From assembly GCF_024585165.1 (NCBI RefSeq), contig NZ_CP029008.1:1550001-1614000 (forward strand): a DNA stretch of 64,000 nucleotides, given 5' to 3'. This document shows, one piece after another, positions 44,642-52,634 of the stretch. Under the pieces are notes generated by a model that was given only the letters and a program-made list of their open reading frames with translations, was not told the origin of the DNA and searched no databases. Within the stretch, counting starts at the first letter, position 1. Each line of letters begins with the position of its first letter. Source of the DNA: Bradyrhizobium sp. WBOS07 (GTDB lineage Bacteria; Pseudomonadota; Alphaproteobacteria; Rhizobiales; Xanthobacteraceae). A program made the translations under genes and the position numbers.

Positions 44642-45097
44642 TCAGGGCCGCACCAGCGTATACCCGTTCTCCGCCAGAAACAGGATCTGCCCGACGCCGA
44701 CTTGCACGGGCGTGGCCGCGGGGATGAATTCCGGCCGCTTGCCGGTCTCGCGTTCGATCGTGTCCACCGTGTTGAGGCAGATGTCGAACCGCACGCCCTG
44801 CGCGATCAGGCTTTCGACCTGCTTGCGGCGCTCGTTGCCCGACAGCAGGAGGTCGATGCCGGGGCCGAACGCCACCACTTCGAGCGCGATCTTGTCGGGG
44901 GCGTAGGCCTTCAGCAGGTTGTTGGCGACGCTGAGCACCAGGGTTTGCTTCTTCGCATCGCCATCGGAGAGCTGCAGCACGATTCTGTGCTCGGCGAATG
45001 GCTTGTCCTGGAGCGGCACTTGTTGCGCCGAGGCCGGCGGGACGGCGAAGGCGAGCAGCGCCAGCATCAGTGCGGACAGGATCTGCGCGCCCCTCAT
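44642..45097 (-). CDS. DsrE-family periplasmic sulfur-relay protein
   Basis: 151 residues. A cleavable signal peptide (ALMLALLAFAVPPASAQQ) is followed by a DsrE/DsrF/TusD-like fold (HRIVLQLSDGDAKKQTLVLSV, EVVAFGPGIDLLLSGNE). One Cys is present (FDICLNTVD, Cys107), usable as a sulfur carrier. The start overlaps the soxB stop by 4 bp, so it belongs to the sox operon. It probably takes sulfane sulfur left on SoxY or a low-molecular persulfide, by inference. Confidence 0.85.
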   Translation of the reverse strand: MRGAQILSALMLALLAFAVPPASAQQVPLQDKPFAEHRIVLQLSDGDAKKQTLVLSVANNLLKAYAPDKIALEVVAFGPGIDLLLSGNERRKQVESLIAQGVRFDICLNTVDTIERETGKRPEFIPAATPVQVGVGQILFLAENGYTLVRP

Positions 45098-46845
45098 CCC
45101 TGCCCCGCGATGCCTGGATTGTCGTCGACCCCCTTGAGCGTGACCCCGGAGCCGAGCCGCTCCTGAAACATCCGGCCCGAGCGCAGATATTTGCCGACGA
45201 CGTCCCACACCGGCGCGCCTTGCTGTTCGTTGACCGAAGCCCAGCCTGCGACCTTGTAGCGATGGCCGGCGCTGATCGCCTTGCCATTGTGGATCCTCAA
45301 ATCCGAGATGCGGCTGCCGATCGCGGCAGTCGGTGTGCAGGTGTAGCTGAGCCCGCCGGCGCGCACCATGTCGCCGCCCTGCTGGTAGTAGGGATCGGCG
45401 TTGAAGAGGTTGTCGCAGATGTCCTCCAGCACGTCCTTGATCTGGGCGCCCGTCATCTCCTGCACATAGGTCTCGGGATAGGTGATCGCGGTCTCCGCGA
45501 GCAGATCCTCCATGGTCAGCGCCTGGCCGGACAGCGCGGTGACGCCCCAGCGGAAGCCCGGCGACAGCGCAATCTCGGCGTCGAGCTCGGTGCGGAGCGC
45601 GGTGCAGATCAGCTCGTCGACCGGTCCGGAGAAATTGCCGCGGCGATAGAGCAGGCGGTCGGGCGTTGCGATCTTCTCCGACCAATCGGTCACACGCGGC
45701 GCGCGCAGCCGGCCGATCAGCTCGGCCATGGCCGGATCGGGCTTCAGCAGCTCGGAATAGACCGGCAGCAGATGATAATGAACGTCGCTGACCTTGCCCT
45801 TGTCGATGGCGAGATCGAGCACGCCGAGGAATTTTCCGTTGGACCCGGCATTGGTGACGAGCGTGGTGCCGCCGGCGTTCTTCACCGCGATCGGCTGCGG
45901 CACGGCATCATGGGTGTGGCCGCCGAGGATGACGTCGATGCCGGTGACGCGGCTTGCCAGCTTGAGGTCGACATCCATGCCGTTGTGCGACAGCAGGATC
46001 ACGGCATCGACCTTGTCGGTGCCGCGCAAGGAATCGACGTGCTTCTGCAGTTCCTCCTCGCGGATGCCGAAGGTCCAATCCGGCGTGAACCGCTTCGGAT
46101 GCGCGATCGGCACGTAGGGGAAGGCCTGGCCGACGATCGCGACCCGATGGCCGCCGATCTCCTTGATCATCGACGGCTTGAACACGCGCCCTGTGGCCTT
46201 GTCGAAGGCGGGGGCGTCGTTGAACGCGGCTTCCTCGGTCAGGAAGACGTTCTGCGCCAGGAACTCGCCCTTGAAGCGCTCGAGATTGTCGCGGAGCGCC
46301 TGCTCGCCATAGGTGAATTCCCAATGGCCGGTCATCGCTTCGATCCCGAGCAGGTTGGCGACCTCGACCATGTCGCGGCCCTGCGTGACATTGGCGAGCC
46401 CGGTGCCTTGCCAGAGATCGCCGCCGTCGACGAGCATCGAACGTTGCTCGCCGGCGTCACCGCGCAAGCGGTCGACCAGCGTCTTCAGATGGGCAAAGCC
46501 GCCGAGCTTGCCGAAGCGGCCTGCCGACTTCTCGAATTCGACACAGGTGAAGGCATAGGCATCGGCGCTGCCGGAGCGGATGCCGAACCGCTCGAGGAAG
46601 GCGCGGCCGACCAGATGCGGCGGCCGTCCGGCCATCTCGCCGATGCCGATATTGACGCTGGGCTCGCGGAAATAAACCGGGTTCAACTGCGCATGCGTGT
46701 CGGTGATGTGCAAGATGCGCGCATTGCCGAACCGCTCGAGGTCGTAGATGCTCCCGGTCTCGGCGCCACGCGCGAGCCGCGGCAGACCGAGCGATGCGGC
46801 GGCAAGGCCTGCGGACTTCAGGAAATCGCGGCGGCGGATCGCCAT
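45094..46845 (-). CDS. soxB: Thiosulfohydrolase SoxB
   Basis: A 583-residue dimanganese hydrolase that releases sulfate from SoxY-bound S-thiosulfonate in the periplasm. A Tat signal (RRRDFLKSAGLAAASLG) is followed by the metallophosphatase core: HITDTHAQLNP (ligands Asp49, His51), MLVDGGDLWQG, TGHWEFTYGEQ, LLSHNGMDVD and GGHTHDAVP. The 5'-nucleotidase-like C-terminal domain contains PGFRWGVTALSG. The ATG at 46845 gives the exact Tat start; the frame extends upstream but overlaps soxK antisense-like sequence. It follows soxK by 55 bp and overlaps dsrE. Confidence 0.96.
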   Translation of the reverse strand: MAIRRRDFLKSAGLAAASLGLPRLARGAETGSIYDLERFGNARILHITDTHAQLNPVYFREPSVNIGIGEMAGRPPHLVGRAFLERFGIRSGSADAYAFTCVEFEKSAGRFGKLGGFAHLKTLVDRLRGDAGEQRSMLVDGGDLWQGTGLANVTQGRDMVEVANLLGIEAMTGHWEFTYGEQALRDNLERFKGEFLAQNVFLTEEAAFNDAPAFDKATGRVFKPSMIKEIGGHRVAIVGQAFPYVPIAHPKRFTPDWTFGIREEELQKHVDSLRGTDKVDAVILLSHNGMDVDLKLASRVTGIDVILGGHTHDAVPQPIAVKNAGGTTLVTNAGSNGKFLGVLDLAIDKGKVSDVHYHLLPVYSELLKPDPAMAELIGRLRAPRVTDWSEKIATPDRLLYRRGNFSGPVDELICTALRTELDAEIALSPGFRWGVTALSGQALTMEDLLAETAITYPETYVQEMTGAQIKDVLEDICDNLFNADPYYQQGGDMVRAGGLSYTCTPTAAIGSRISDLRIHNGKAISAGHRYKVAGWASVNEQQGAPVWDVVGKYLRSGRMFQERLGSGVTLKGVDDNPGIAGQG

Positions 46846-46900
46846 CCAAAAATTCTCCGCACCCCTCAATGGTCGCAAGACTGGTCCAGTTGAGGCCAGT

Positions 46901-47206
46901 CTAGCGGATTTCCATCGCCTTCCAGGCTTCTTTTTCAGACGTCGCCTGGAAGATCGACGCTTTTGCCAGCGCCTCGGCCTCCCTGGCTGCGGCGGTGGCG
47001 CGGTCGAAGTCGCCGCCATCGGCCGCTTTCCTGGCCGCGGCCAGCATCGAGACGGTCACGGTCCATTGGTTGCGCAAGCCGGCAGCCTCCTTCGATGCGG
47101 CTTCGGCGGCGCTGTACGCCGCCTTGTAGTCCGCTTCGCTCGCCGCGCGCGCCGTGGCGGCGAGGCCGAGCGCGAGCAGCATGGCGAGAGCAAGTGTCCG
47201 CTTCAT
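46901..47206 (-). CDS. soxK: SoxXA-binding protein SoxK-like
   Basis: 101 residues. A signal peptide (MKRTLALAMLLALGLAATARA) precedes a short helical protein (AAYSAAEAASKEAAGLRNQW, GGDFDRATAAAREAEALA). Small helical proteins of this kind bind SoxXA and raise its activity in several Sox systems. The ATG overlaps the soxA stop by 4 bp. It lies between soxA and soxB, the usual place. The name rests on position and shape rather than a strong motif. Confidence 0.82.
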   Translation of the reverse strand: MKRTLALAMLLALGLAATARAASEADYKAAYSAAEAASKEAAGLRNQWTVTVSMLAAARKAADGGDFDRATAAAREAEALAKASIFQATSEKEAWKAMEIR

Positions 47207-48066
47207 GGCCGCGCTCCCGGGCCCGATATCGGCAGGCCGTTGGCGACGTAGGACAGGAAATATTCGACGTCGCGGTATTCGTCCGCCTGCGGCTCCAGCG
47301 GAACCGCGCGGGTCTGGCTGTTGCAGGTGACGAAGCGGCGGCTGGTCGTGCCCATGCCGCTCCATTCGGAGCGGTAGATCGGCATCGCGTTCACGATGCC
47401 GAGCGCCGGCGCCAGGATCTCGGCGCGGATGCGCTCGCCCGGGCTCTGCACATGGCAGCTTGCGCAGGAGAAGTTCATCTGGCCGCGGCGGGTGTAGAAA
47501 TAGCGCTTGCCGTTCTCGAAGGCTGCGAGCGCGCGCGGATCGTCGGGGATCTTGATGTCCATCGGCTTGCCGCGCGAGGTGTAGGCCATGTACGCGGTCA
47601 GCGAGGCCATCTCGTCCTTGACGTAGGAATAGGGCGCCTCCCCATTGGCCTCGCGGCAGCGGTTGAGCGCGAGCTCCAGCGTGATGACCTTGCCTTCCTT
47701 CGTGTCGAAATAAGGATAGTTCTGGCGGACGCCGATACCGCCGTTCGGGAAGCAGTCGGCATAGGTCTTGCCGTTCTTGAACGGCGTCGCAAACATCTCC
47801 TTGCCGGCCTCGAGCGCGAACTCGTAAGGCGGGAATTCCTCCTTCTCCTGCCACTGCCGCTTCAAATCGGCGTTCATGGAGTACGGGCCGTTGACGAAGT
47901 CCTCGTGTTTCACGTCGGGAAACTTCTGGAAGAAGAAGTTCCGGAACGCCTTGGCGGCTGCCACGGGATCGACCTTGTCGGCCGCGACGACGCGCGGAGC
48001 GGCGAGGGCGAACGCAACGAGCGCGGCGCTGAGCGAGCCAAGCAACAGGGCAGACCGGGTCTTCAT
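47203..48066 (-). CDS. soxA: Cytochrome c SoxA, monohaem type
   Basis: 287 residues. A signal peptide (about 1-30) is followed by the catalytic subunit of SoxXA, which oxidatively joins thiosulfate to the SoxY Cys. There is one haem-binding motif, CASCH (201-205); the second motif found in dihaem SoxA is missing, and Cys105 (YADCFP) and Cys137 (LNRCRE) instead remain as a likely disulfide. The active-site Cys is in FVTCNSQTRA (Cys248). The ATG at 48066 overlaps the soxZ stop by one base; a GTG at 48069 is the alternative start. Confidence 0.95.
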   Translation of the reverse strand: MKTRSALLLGSLSAALVAFALAAPRVVAADKVDPVAAAKAFRNFFFQKFPDVKHEDFVNGPYSMNADLKRQWQEKEEFPPYEFALEAGKEMFATPFKNGKTYADCFPNGGIGVRQNYPYFDTKEGKVITLELALNRCREANGEAPYSYVKDEMASLTAYMAYTSRGKPMDIKIPDDPRALAAFENGKRYFYTRRGQMNFSCASCHVQSPGERIRAEILAPALGIVNAMPIYRSEWSGMGTTSRRFVTCNSQTRAVPLEPQADEYRDVEYFLSYVANGLPISGPGARP

Positions 48067-48377
48067 CACGCGATCTTCGCGGTGGTCGTATCCGAGCCAC
48101 CCTTGTTATCGGTCCAGGAGATCTTGAGCTCGTCGCCCTTCTTGGCGCCCTTGAAGCTGAACTTCACATAGGGATCCTTGGAGACCGCGGTGCCCCAATC
48201 GGCGACGAAGACGTCCTTGCCGTTCCATTCGAATTTCAGCTGCTGGATGTAGTGCGCCGGGATCAGCTCGCCCTTGGGATCCTTCACCAGGCCGGTATCC
48301 ATGGGATGCTGGATCAGCGCCTGCACCTCGGTGATGTCGCCGTTGGATGTTGCGCGCACGCGAATGCTTGATGCCAT
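48066..48377 (-). CDS. soxZ: Thiosulfate oxidation carrier protein SoxZ
   Basis: A 103-residue SoxZ, an immunoglobulin-like scaffold that forms the SoxYZ heterodimer. The family start IRVRATSNGDITEVQALIQHP and the C-terminal GDELKISWTDNKGGSDT are present. No signal peptide, as expected: SoxZ rides through the Tat system with SoxY. It lies 13 bp after soxY and overlaps soxA by one base. Confidence 0.96.
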   Translation of the reverse strand: MASSIRVRATSNGDITEVQALIQHPMDTGLVKDPKGELIPAHYIQQLKFEWNGKDVFVADWGTAVSKDPYVKFSFKGAKKGDELKISWTDNKGGSDTTTAKIA

Positions 48378-48390
48378 CGGACCGATCCTC

Positions 48391-48873
48391 CTAGCCGCCG
48401 CAGCCGCCGACGGTGACCTTCACTTCCTTGGTCGCGCTGTAGAGCTTGCCGTCGGCCTCGACGATGGCGACCAGTTTGGTGGTCTTGGCCATCTTCAGCC
48501 GGTTGGCGACGGCCGGAATCGTGCCCTCGGCGATCTTGTAGGACGCCGCGAGCGCGTAGGGGTTCTCGGCCACCAGGAACGAGATCGAGCTCACCTTGTC
48601 GAGCGTCGTCGTCACCGACACCGGCACGACGCCGCCGTTCTCGGCGATCTCGGGCGCATCCAGCTTGACCTTGTCGGAGGGCTCGGCGGTCTTGCCGTAA
48701 AGCGCCTTGATCGCGTCGGCCTCGTGCTTCTGCTTGAAGGCCTTTTCCGGATATTTGTCGTTGGCCGCGGCGCGCGCGGCGAACGGCAGATTGCCAAGGC
48801 CGAGCAATGCGACGGAGGCCGCGCCCTGAAGGATCAGGCGTCGTGTCGCAAGGGGGCCGGTGGTCATGGTCAT
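48391..48873 (-). CDS. soxY: Thiosulfate oxidation carrier protein SoxY
   Basis: A 160-residue SoxY, the carrier on which sulfur intermediates are covalently held. A Tat signal (TRRLILQGAASVALLGLG) leads to the Ig-like domain, and the protein ends in the swinging-arm GGCGG with the substrate Cys158. AGGAG lies seven bases before the ATG at 48873. It lies 24 bp after soxX. The Cys is exactly placed for the full cycle. Confidence 0.97.
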   Translation of the reverse strand: MTMTTGPLATRRLILQGAASVALLGLGNLPFAARAAANDKYPEKAFKQKHEADAIKALYGKTAEPSDKVKLDAPEIAENGGVVPVSVTTTLDKVSSISFLVAENPYALAASYKIAEGTIPAVANRLKMAKTTKLVAIVEADGKLYSATKEVKVTVGGCGG

Positions 48874-48897
48874 CTCTGGTCTCCTGGCAGCCGGCCG

Positions 48898-49248
48898 TTA
48901 CAGGGTCTGCAGGAAATCAACGATCGCGCTGATCTCCTGCTCGGTCAAAATCCGGTTGCGGCCGAACGGCGGCATCATGGTCTGCGGATTGCGCTTGGTT
49001 TCGTCGAAGATGATCGCGGTCAGCTCGTTGCGGTCGGGATACTTGGCCTTGAGGTCCTTCAGCTCCGGACCGATCGTTCCCGGTAGGTCGCCGCCTTTGA
49101 TGACGTGGCAGGTCAGGCAATTGCCTTTGCCGCGGTCGAACGCGAGCTTTTGGCCGTCGGCCACACTGGATTGCGCCCGTGCCGCAGCCGTGCCGGCGCA
49201 GAGGACCAGCGCCACCAGGATGGCAGGCTTGCAAGGAAAAGCGGTCAA
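48898..49248 (-). CDS. soxX: Cytochrome c SoxX
   Basis: A 116-residue small monohaem cytochrome that accepts electrons from SoxA. A signal peptide (AILVALVLCAGTAAARAQ) precedes CLTCH (44-48) and a Met-rich distal ligand region (QTMMPPFG). The start must be a TTG at 49248, as a TGA occurs 11 codons earlier in frame and no ATG or GTG lies between; its ribosome site is weak. It is the first gene of the sox operon, with its promoter in the 239-bp divergent gap to the DUF938 gene. Confidence 0.93.
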   Translation of the reverse strand: MTAFPCKPAILVALVLCAGTAAARAQSSVADGQKLAFDRGKGNCLTCHVIKGGDLPGTIGPELKDLKAKYPDRNELTAIIFDETKRNPQTMMPPFGRNRILTEQEISAIVDFLQTL

Positions 49249-49487
49249 GGCATCGTCCCGAGCGTTATGTCGATGATCTCATTTGTGGAAATATATAGCG
49301 TGTTCCAAAGCACAAAGGGCATCGCCTGACAATCAAGACTATGCACGCGGCAAAATGGAGTTAATATCCTCCGCATTGCAACCCATGAGATAGTTCGTTC
49401 ATCCAATAGGGCGGCACTAGCAAATTATTCTAGGGCGTTTGGCCCTCGGGCCTTTCCTTTTCTGTTCGCATATTTTGGGGATCTCGC

Positions 49488-50159
49488 TTGGCTGAATATG
49501 TCGTCGAGTTTGGCAGGGATGGTGGACGGGTCGAGCCGGATGGGCGGCTCGACGCGCCGGCGTTTCATCGCAATCACGTGCCGATCTGGGCGGCGCTGGA
49601 ACAGCAACTCGCTGGCCTGACCGGCAACGTGGTCGAGCTCGGCAGCGGAACGGGGCAGCACGTGGTCCATTTCGCCCGCCACACGCCCGGCCTGGTCTGG
49701 TGGCCGAGCGACCTCAATCAGCGCCATCTCAGGAGCATCGAGGCCTGGCGCCTCTATGCCGGCCTGCCGAACGTCCGCTCACCGCTGCGGATCGATCTCA
49801 CCGATCCCGACTGGTGTCCCGAGATGAAGAGCGGGCAGGCGCCGACGAGCCTTGCCGCCGTGTTCTGCGCCAATGTCATCCACATCGCGCCCTGGGCCGT
49901 GGCCGAGGGCCTGTTCGCCGGCGCCGGCCGCTATCTGCGCGCCGACGGCAAGCTGTTCCTCTACGGCCCCTTCAAGCGCGACGGCAAGCACACCGCGCTC
50001 AGCAACGCGGTGTTCGACACCTCCTTGCGCGAAGGCAATCCCGAATGGGGCGTGCGCGACATCGGCGATGTCGAGACGCTCGCGACCGCCGTGGGCCTTC
50101 GCCTCGTCGATTCCATCGACATGCCCGCGAACAATCTCACGCTGGTGTTTGCGCGGTAG
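49488..50159 (+). CDS. DUF938 class I SAM-dependent methyltransferase
   Basis: 223 residues. The SAM-binding motif ELGSGTGQHVVHF (from residue 50) and the DUF938 hallmarks AFHRNHVPIW near the start and ANVIHIAPW, LFLYGPFKRDG are present. The start is a TTG at 49488, about seven bases after GGGGAT; no ATG lies in frame before the conserved part. It is soluble and cytoplasmic. The methyl acceptor of this family is not known to me. It diverges from the sox operon. Confidence 0.85.
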   Translation: MAEYVVEFGRDGGRVEPDGRLDAPAFHRNHVPIWAALEQQLAGLTGNVVELGSGTGQHVVHFARHTPGLVWWPSDLNQRHLRSIEAWRLYAGLPNVRSPLRIDLTDPDWCPEMKSGQAPTSLAAVFCANVIHIAPWAVAEGLFAGAGRYLRADGKLFLYGPFKRDGKHTALSNAVFDTSLREGNPEWGVRDIGDVETLATAVGLRLVDSIDMPANNLTLVFAR

Positions 50160-50171
50160 CTACGCAGCCAG

Positions 50172-50328
50172 TGCGCTCCCTCGCCGGTTTGCGGGCCGCG
50201 ACGAGCTTCGCTCGCGCTGAGAGGGTTGGGGAGAGGGTGTCTCCGCAACGGGACACTCCCTAAGAGGATAAAGCCCTCACCCGCCGCGCTCCGCGAGCGC
50301 GTCGGCCTCTCCCGCACGCGGGAGAGGC
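50172..50328. repeat. Palindromic repeat, GCGCTCCCTC...GAGAGGGTG / CTCTCCC family
   Basis: The left half (GTGCGCTCCCTCGCCGG...GTTGGGGAGAGGGTGTCTCC) and right half (CCCTCACCCGCCGCGC...CCTCTCCCGCACGCGGGAGAGG) are inverted, between the convergent DUF938 and peptidase genes. Confidence 0.82.
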
Positions 50329-50366
50329 AAGGGCCGCCCGTGAGCTATCACCTTTCACAAGACACC

Positions 50367-52436
50367 TCACGCCTCCCCGTCCCGCCACCCGATCTTCTCC
50401 TTCAGGAACCGATAGCCGAGCACCTCGAATCCCGCGCGCTCCTTGTTGTCCTTGCCGTAGCCGTGGCCGCCGGCGGCCGGCTCGTAGAACCAGGCTTCAT
50501 AGCCCATCGCCTGCAGCTTCGCCGCCATCTTGCGCGCGTGGCCGGGATGGACGCGGTCGTCGCGTCGCGTGGTGGCGATCAGGATCGGCGGATAGGACTG
50601 ACCGGCCCTCACGTTATGGTAGGCCGAGTAGGTCTTCAGCCAGTCCCATTCCTCGGGCTTGTCAGGATCGCCATATTCCGCGATCCAGCTCGCGCCCGCG
50701 AGCAGCTTGGTGTAGCGGCGCATGTCGACCAGCGGGATGGTGCAGAACAGCGCGCCGAAGCGCTCGGGATAGCGCACCAGCATGTTGGTGATGAGGATGC
50801 CGCCGTTCGAGCCGCCCTGCGCGGCGATGCGCTTCGGCTGCGTCACGCCACGGCGCACGAGATCGGCGGCGACCGCCGCGAAATCGTCGTGCGACAGCTT
50901 CTTGCCCGCGAGCCGCCCGGCATCGTGCCAGCGCGTGCCGAACTCGCCGCCGCCGCGCAAGTTTGCCTGCACCGTCGTGCCGCCGCGCTCCAGCCACAGC
51001 TTGCCGAGCGAGGAATTGTAGTACGGCTTCACGGCCAGCCCGAAGCCGCCATAGGCGCTCATATAGACCGGTGCATCGCCGGTCTCCTTGGCGGGGCCGG
51101 TCTGCACATAGGGAATGCGCTCACCGTCGATCGAGACCGCCTCGTGCTGCGTCACCACGAGCCCGTCGGCGGTGAAGGTCTTCGGCGCCTGCTTGAGCAC
51201 GATCGGGCTGGCGACGCCGCGTTCGAGCAACAGCAGCGACGGCGGCGTGAGCGGATCCTGCACGTTGGCGAGCAGATCGCCGTTGCTCTCGGAGGGGTGA
51301 CGATCGAGCGGCCAGACGTCGACGACGCCGATCTCAGGCAGGCCGGCAAGCGTTTCGCGGCTCCAGCCGGTCGCGGACGGCGTGTGGATCTCGAAGCGCG
51401 GACGCAACTCGTCGAGGATCGACAGCACGAGCCTGCCCGCCGCCCAGAACAGGCCCTGCAGCGCGCGCCGCGGCGCCGGCTCGAACAGCACCGCAAAATC
51501 GCGGCTGCCGGCGAGGAACGCCGAGAGCGAGATGCCGAGCACGGTGTCGGTGGCGTAGGTCCGGCCCCCGGCCGTCCAGTCCTTGCGCAGCTTCATCGCG
51601 AACCACTCGCCATGGGCCTGCAGCCAGATGCCGGTCGGCAGATCGAGCTTCGTCAGGCTGCCGGCTGCGTCGCGCAGCCAGATCGCGTGATTGAAGAAAT
51701 CGATCTGGTCGACGATCCAGGCCCGCGGCTCAGGGCCGGTGTCGTCGACCATGCCATGAATCATCATGTGAGCGGCAACGGTCTCGATGATCACCTCAGC
51801 TTGATCGACGGGCTGGCCGCGCCGCCACAACCGGACCGTTCGAGCATAGCCCGAGCTCGTCGCCATGCCCTCGCCATGCGCGCTCGACAGCAGCAGCGTA
51901 TCGGCATCTAGCCAGTCGAGACCGCCCTTCGCCTCCGGCAGCGTGAAGCCGTCCGCCACGAAGCTCTTCGTCGCCATGTCGAATTCCCGCAGCGTCACGG
52001 CGTCGCTGCCGCCGCGCGACAGGCTCAGCACCGCGCGCGAGCTTCCCGGCATGGTGGCGATCCCGCTCAGCAGCCAGTCCTCGCCTTCGCTCGCGGCGAG
52101 CTTGTCGATATCCAGCATGGTCTCCCACGCAGGGGTGGTTTTGCGAAACTCCGCAAGCGTCGTCCGCCGCCACAGGCCGCGCGGGTTGGCGGCATCCTTC
52201 CAGAGATTGTGCAGGTCGGAGCCGCGCCGGGTGACATAGGGAATGTTGTCGGGCCGGTCGTAGATCGCGGCCAGGACGTCACGGTCGTGCTCGTAGGCCT
52301 TGCCGCCGAACGCCTGCAGCGTGAGCTGGTTCTGCCGCTCGACGAAATCGAGCGCCTGCTTGCCTTCGATCTCCTCCAGCCACAGGAAGGGATCGTCGTC
52401 GGGAGCTTGAAGCGTTGGCCTGTCGTCGACGGACAT
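50367..52436 (-). CDS. Prolyl oligopeptidase-family serine peptidase (S9A)
   Basis: 689 residues. The N-terminal about 400 residues form a beta-propeller gate and the C-terminal about 250 an alpha/beta-hydrolase. The catalytic triad is visible: Ser543 in GGSNGG, Asp626 or 627 in RRDDRVH and His658 in GGHGYG. The N-terminus (DPFLWLEEIEGKQALDFV) is typical of the family. No signal peptide is seen, so it is cytoplasmic and probably cleaves short proline-containing peptides. It diverges from an MFS gene with a 198-bp gap. Confidence 0.93.
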   Translation of the reverse strand: MSVDDRPTLQAPDDDPFLWLEEIEGKQALDFVERQNQLTLQAFGGKAYEHDRDVLAAIYDRPDNIPYVTRRGSDLHNLWKDAANPRGLWRRTTLAEFRKTTPAWETMLDIDKLAASEGEDWLLSGIATMPGSSRAVLSLSRGGSDAVTLREFDMATKSFVADGFTLPEAKGGLDWLDADTLLLSSAHGEGMATSSGYARTVRLWRRGQPVDQAEVIIETVAAHMMIHGMVDDTGPEPRAWIVDQIDFFNHAIWLRDAAGSLTKLDLPTGIWLQAHGEWFAMKLRKDWTAGGRTYATDTVLGISLSAFLAGSRDFAVLFEPAPRRALQGLFWAAGRLVLSILDELRPRFEIHTPSATGWSRETLAGLPEIGVVDVWPLDRHPSESNGDLLANVQDPLTPPSLLLLERGVASPIVLKQAPKTFTADGLVVTQHEAVSIDGERIPYVQTGPAKETGDAPVYMSAYGGFGLAVKPYYNSSLGKLWLERGGTTVQANLRGGGEFGTRWHDAGRLAGKKLSHDDFAAVAADLVRRGVTQPKRIAAQGGSNGGILITNMLVRYPERFGALFCTIPLVDMRRYTKLLAGASWIAEYGDPDKPEEWDWLKTYSAYHNVRAGQSYPPILIATTRRDDRVHPGHARKMAAKLQAMGYEAWFYEPAAGGHGYGKDNKERAGFEVLGYRFLKEKIGWRDGEA

Positions 52437-52634
52437 GAAGGAAACTCCCGGAAAAATCGCGGCGGATCAGATTTGATCGAGCGCAAGCCGTCAAGGGCGC
52501 GAGCCGCTATCATTGCGCCGATTGCGTCAGAGGCATGGCCTGCGCCCGTTTGCGCCGGTTGCCCGCCCTCCTGCGTCCCTCCATAGTGCCGGGAATCAAC
52601 AGAGCCCTGAGAGCCCATTGGGGCGGAAAAGCCG

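Noticed and set aside
49440..49470. GGCCCTCGGGCC followed by TTTCC as a terminator before the DUF938 gene
   Set aside because: The loop is only two bases and the T run is broken by C residues, and no plus-strand transcript arrives there from upstream.
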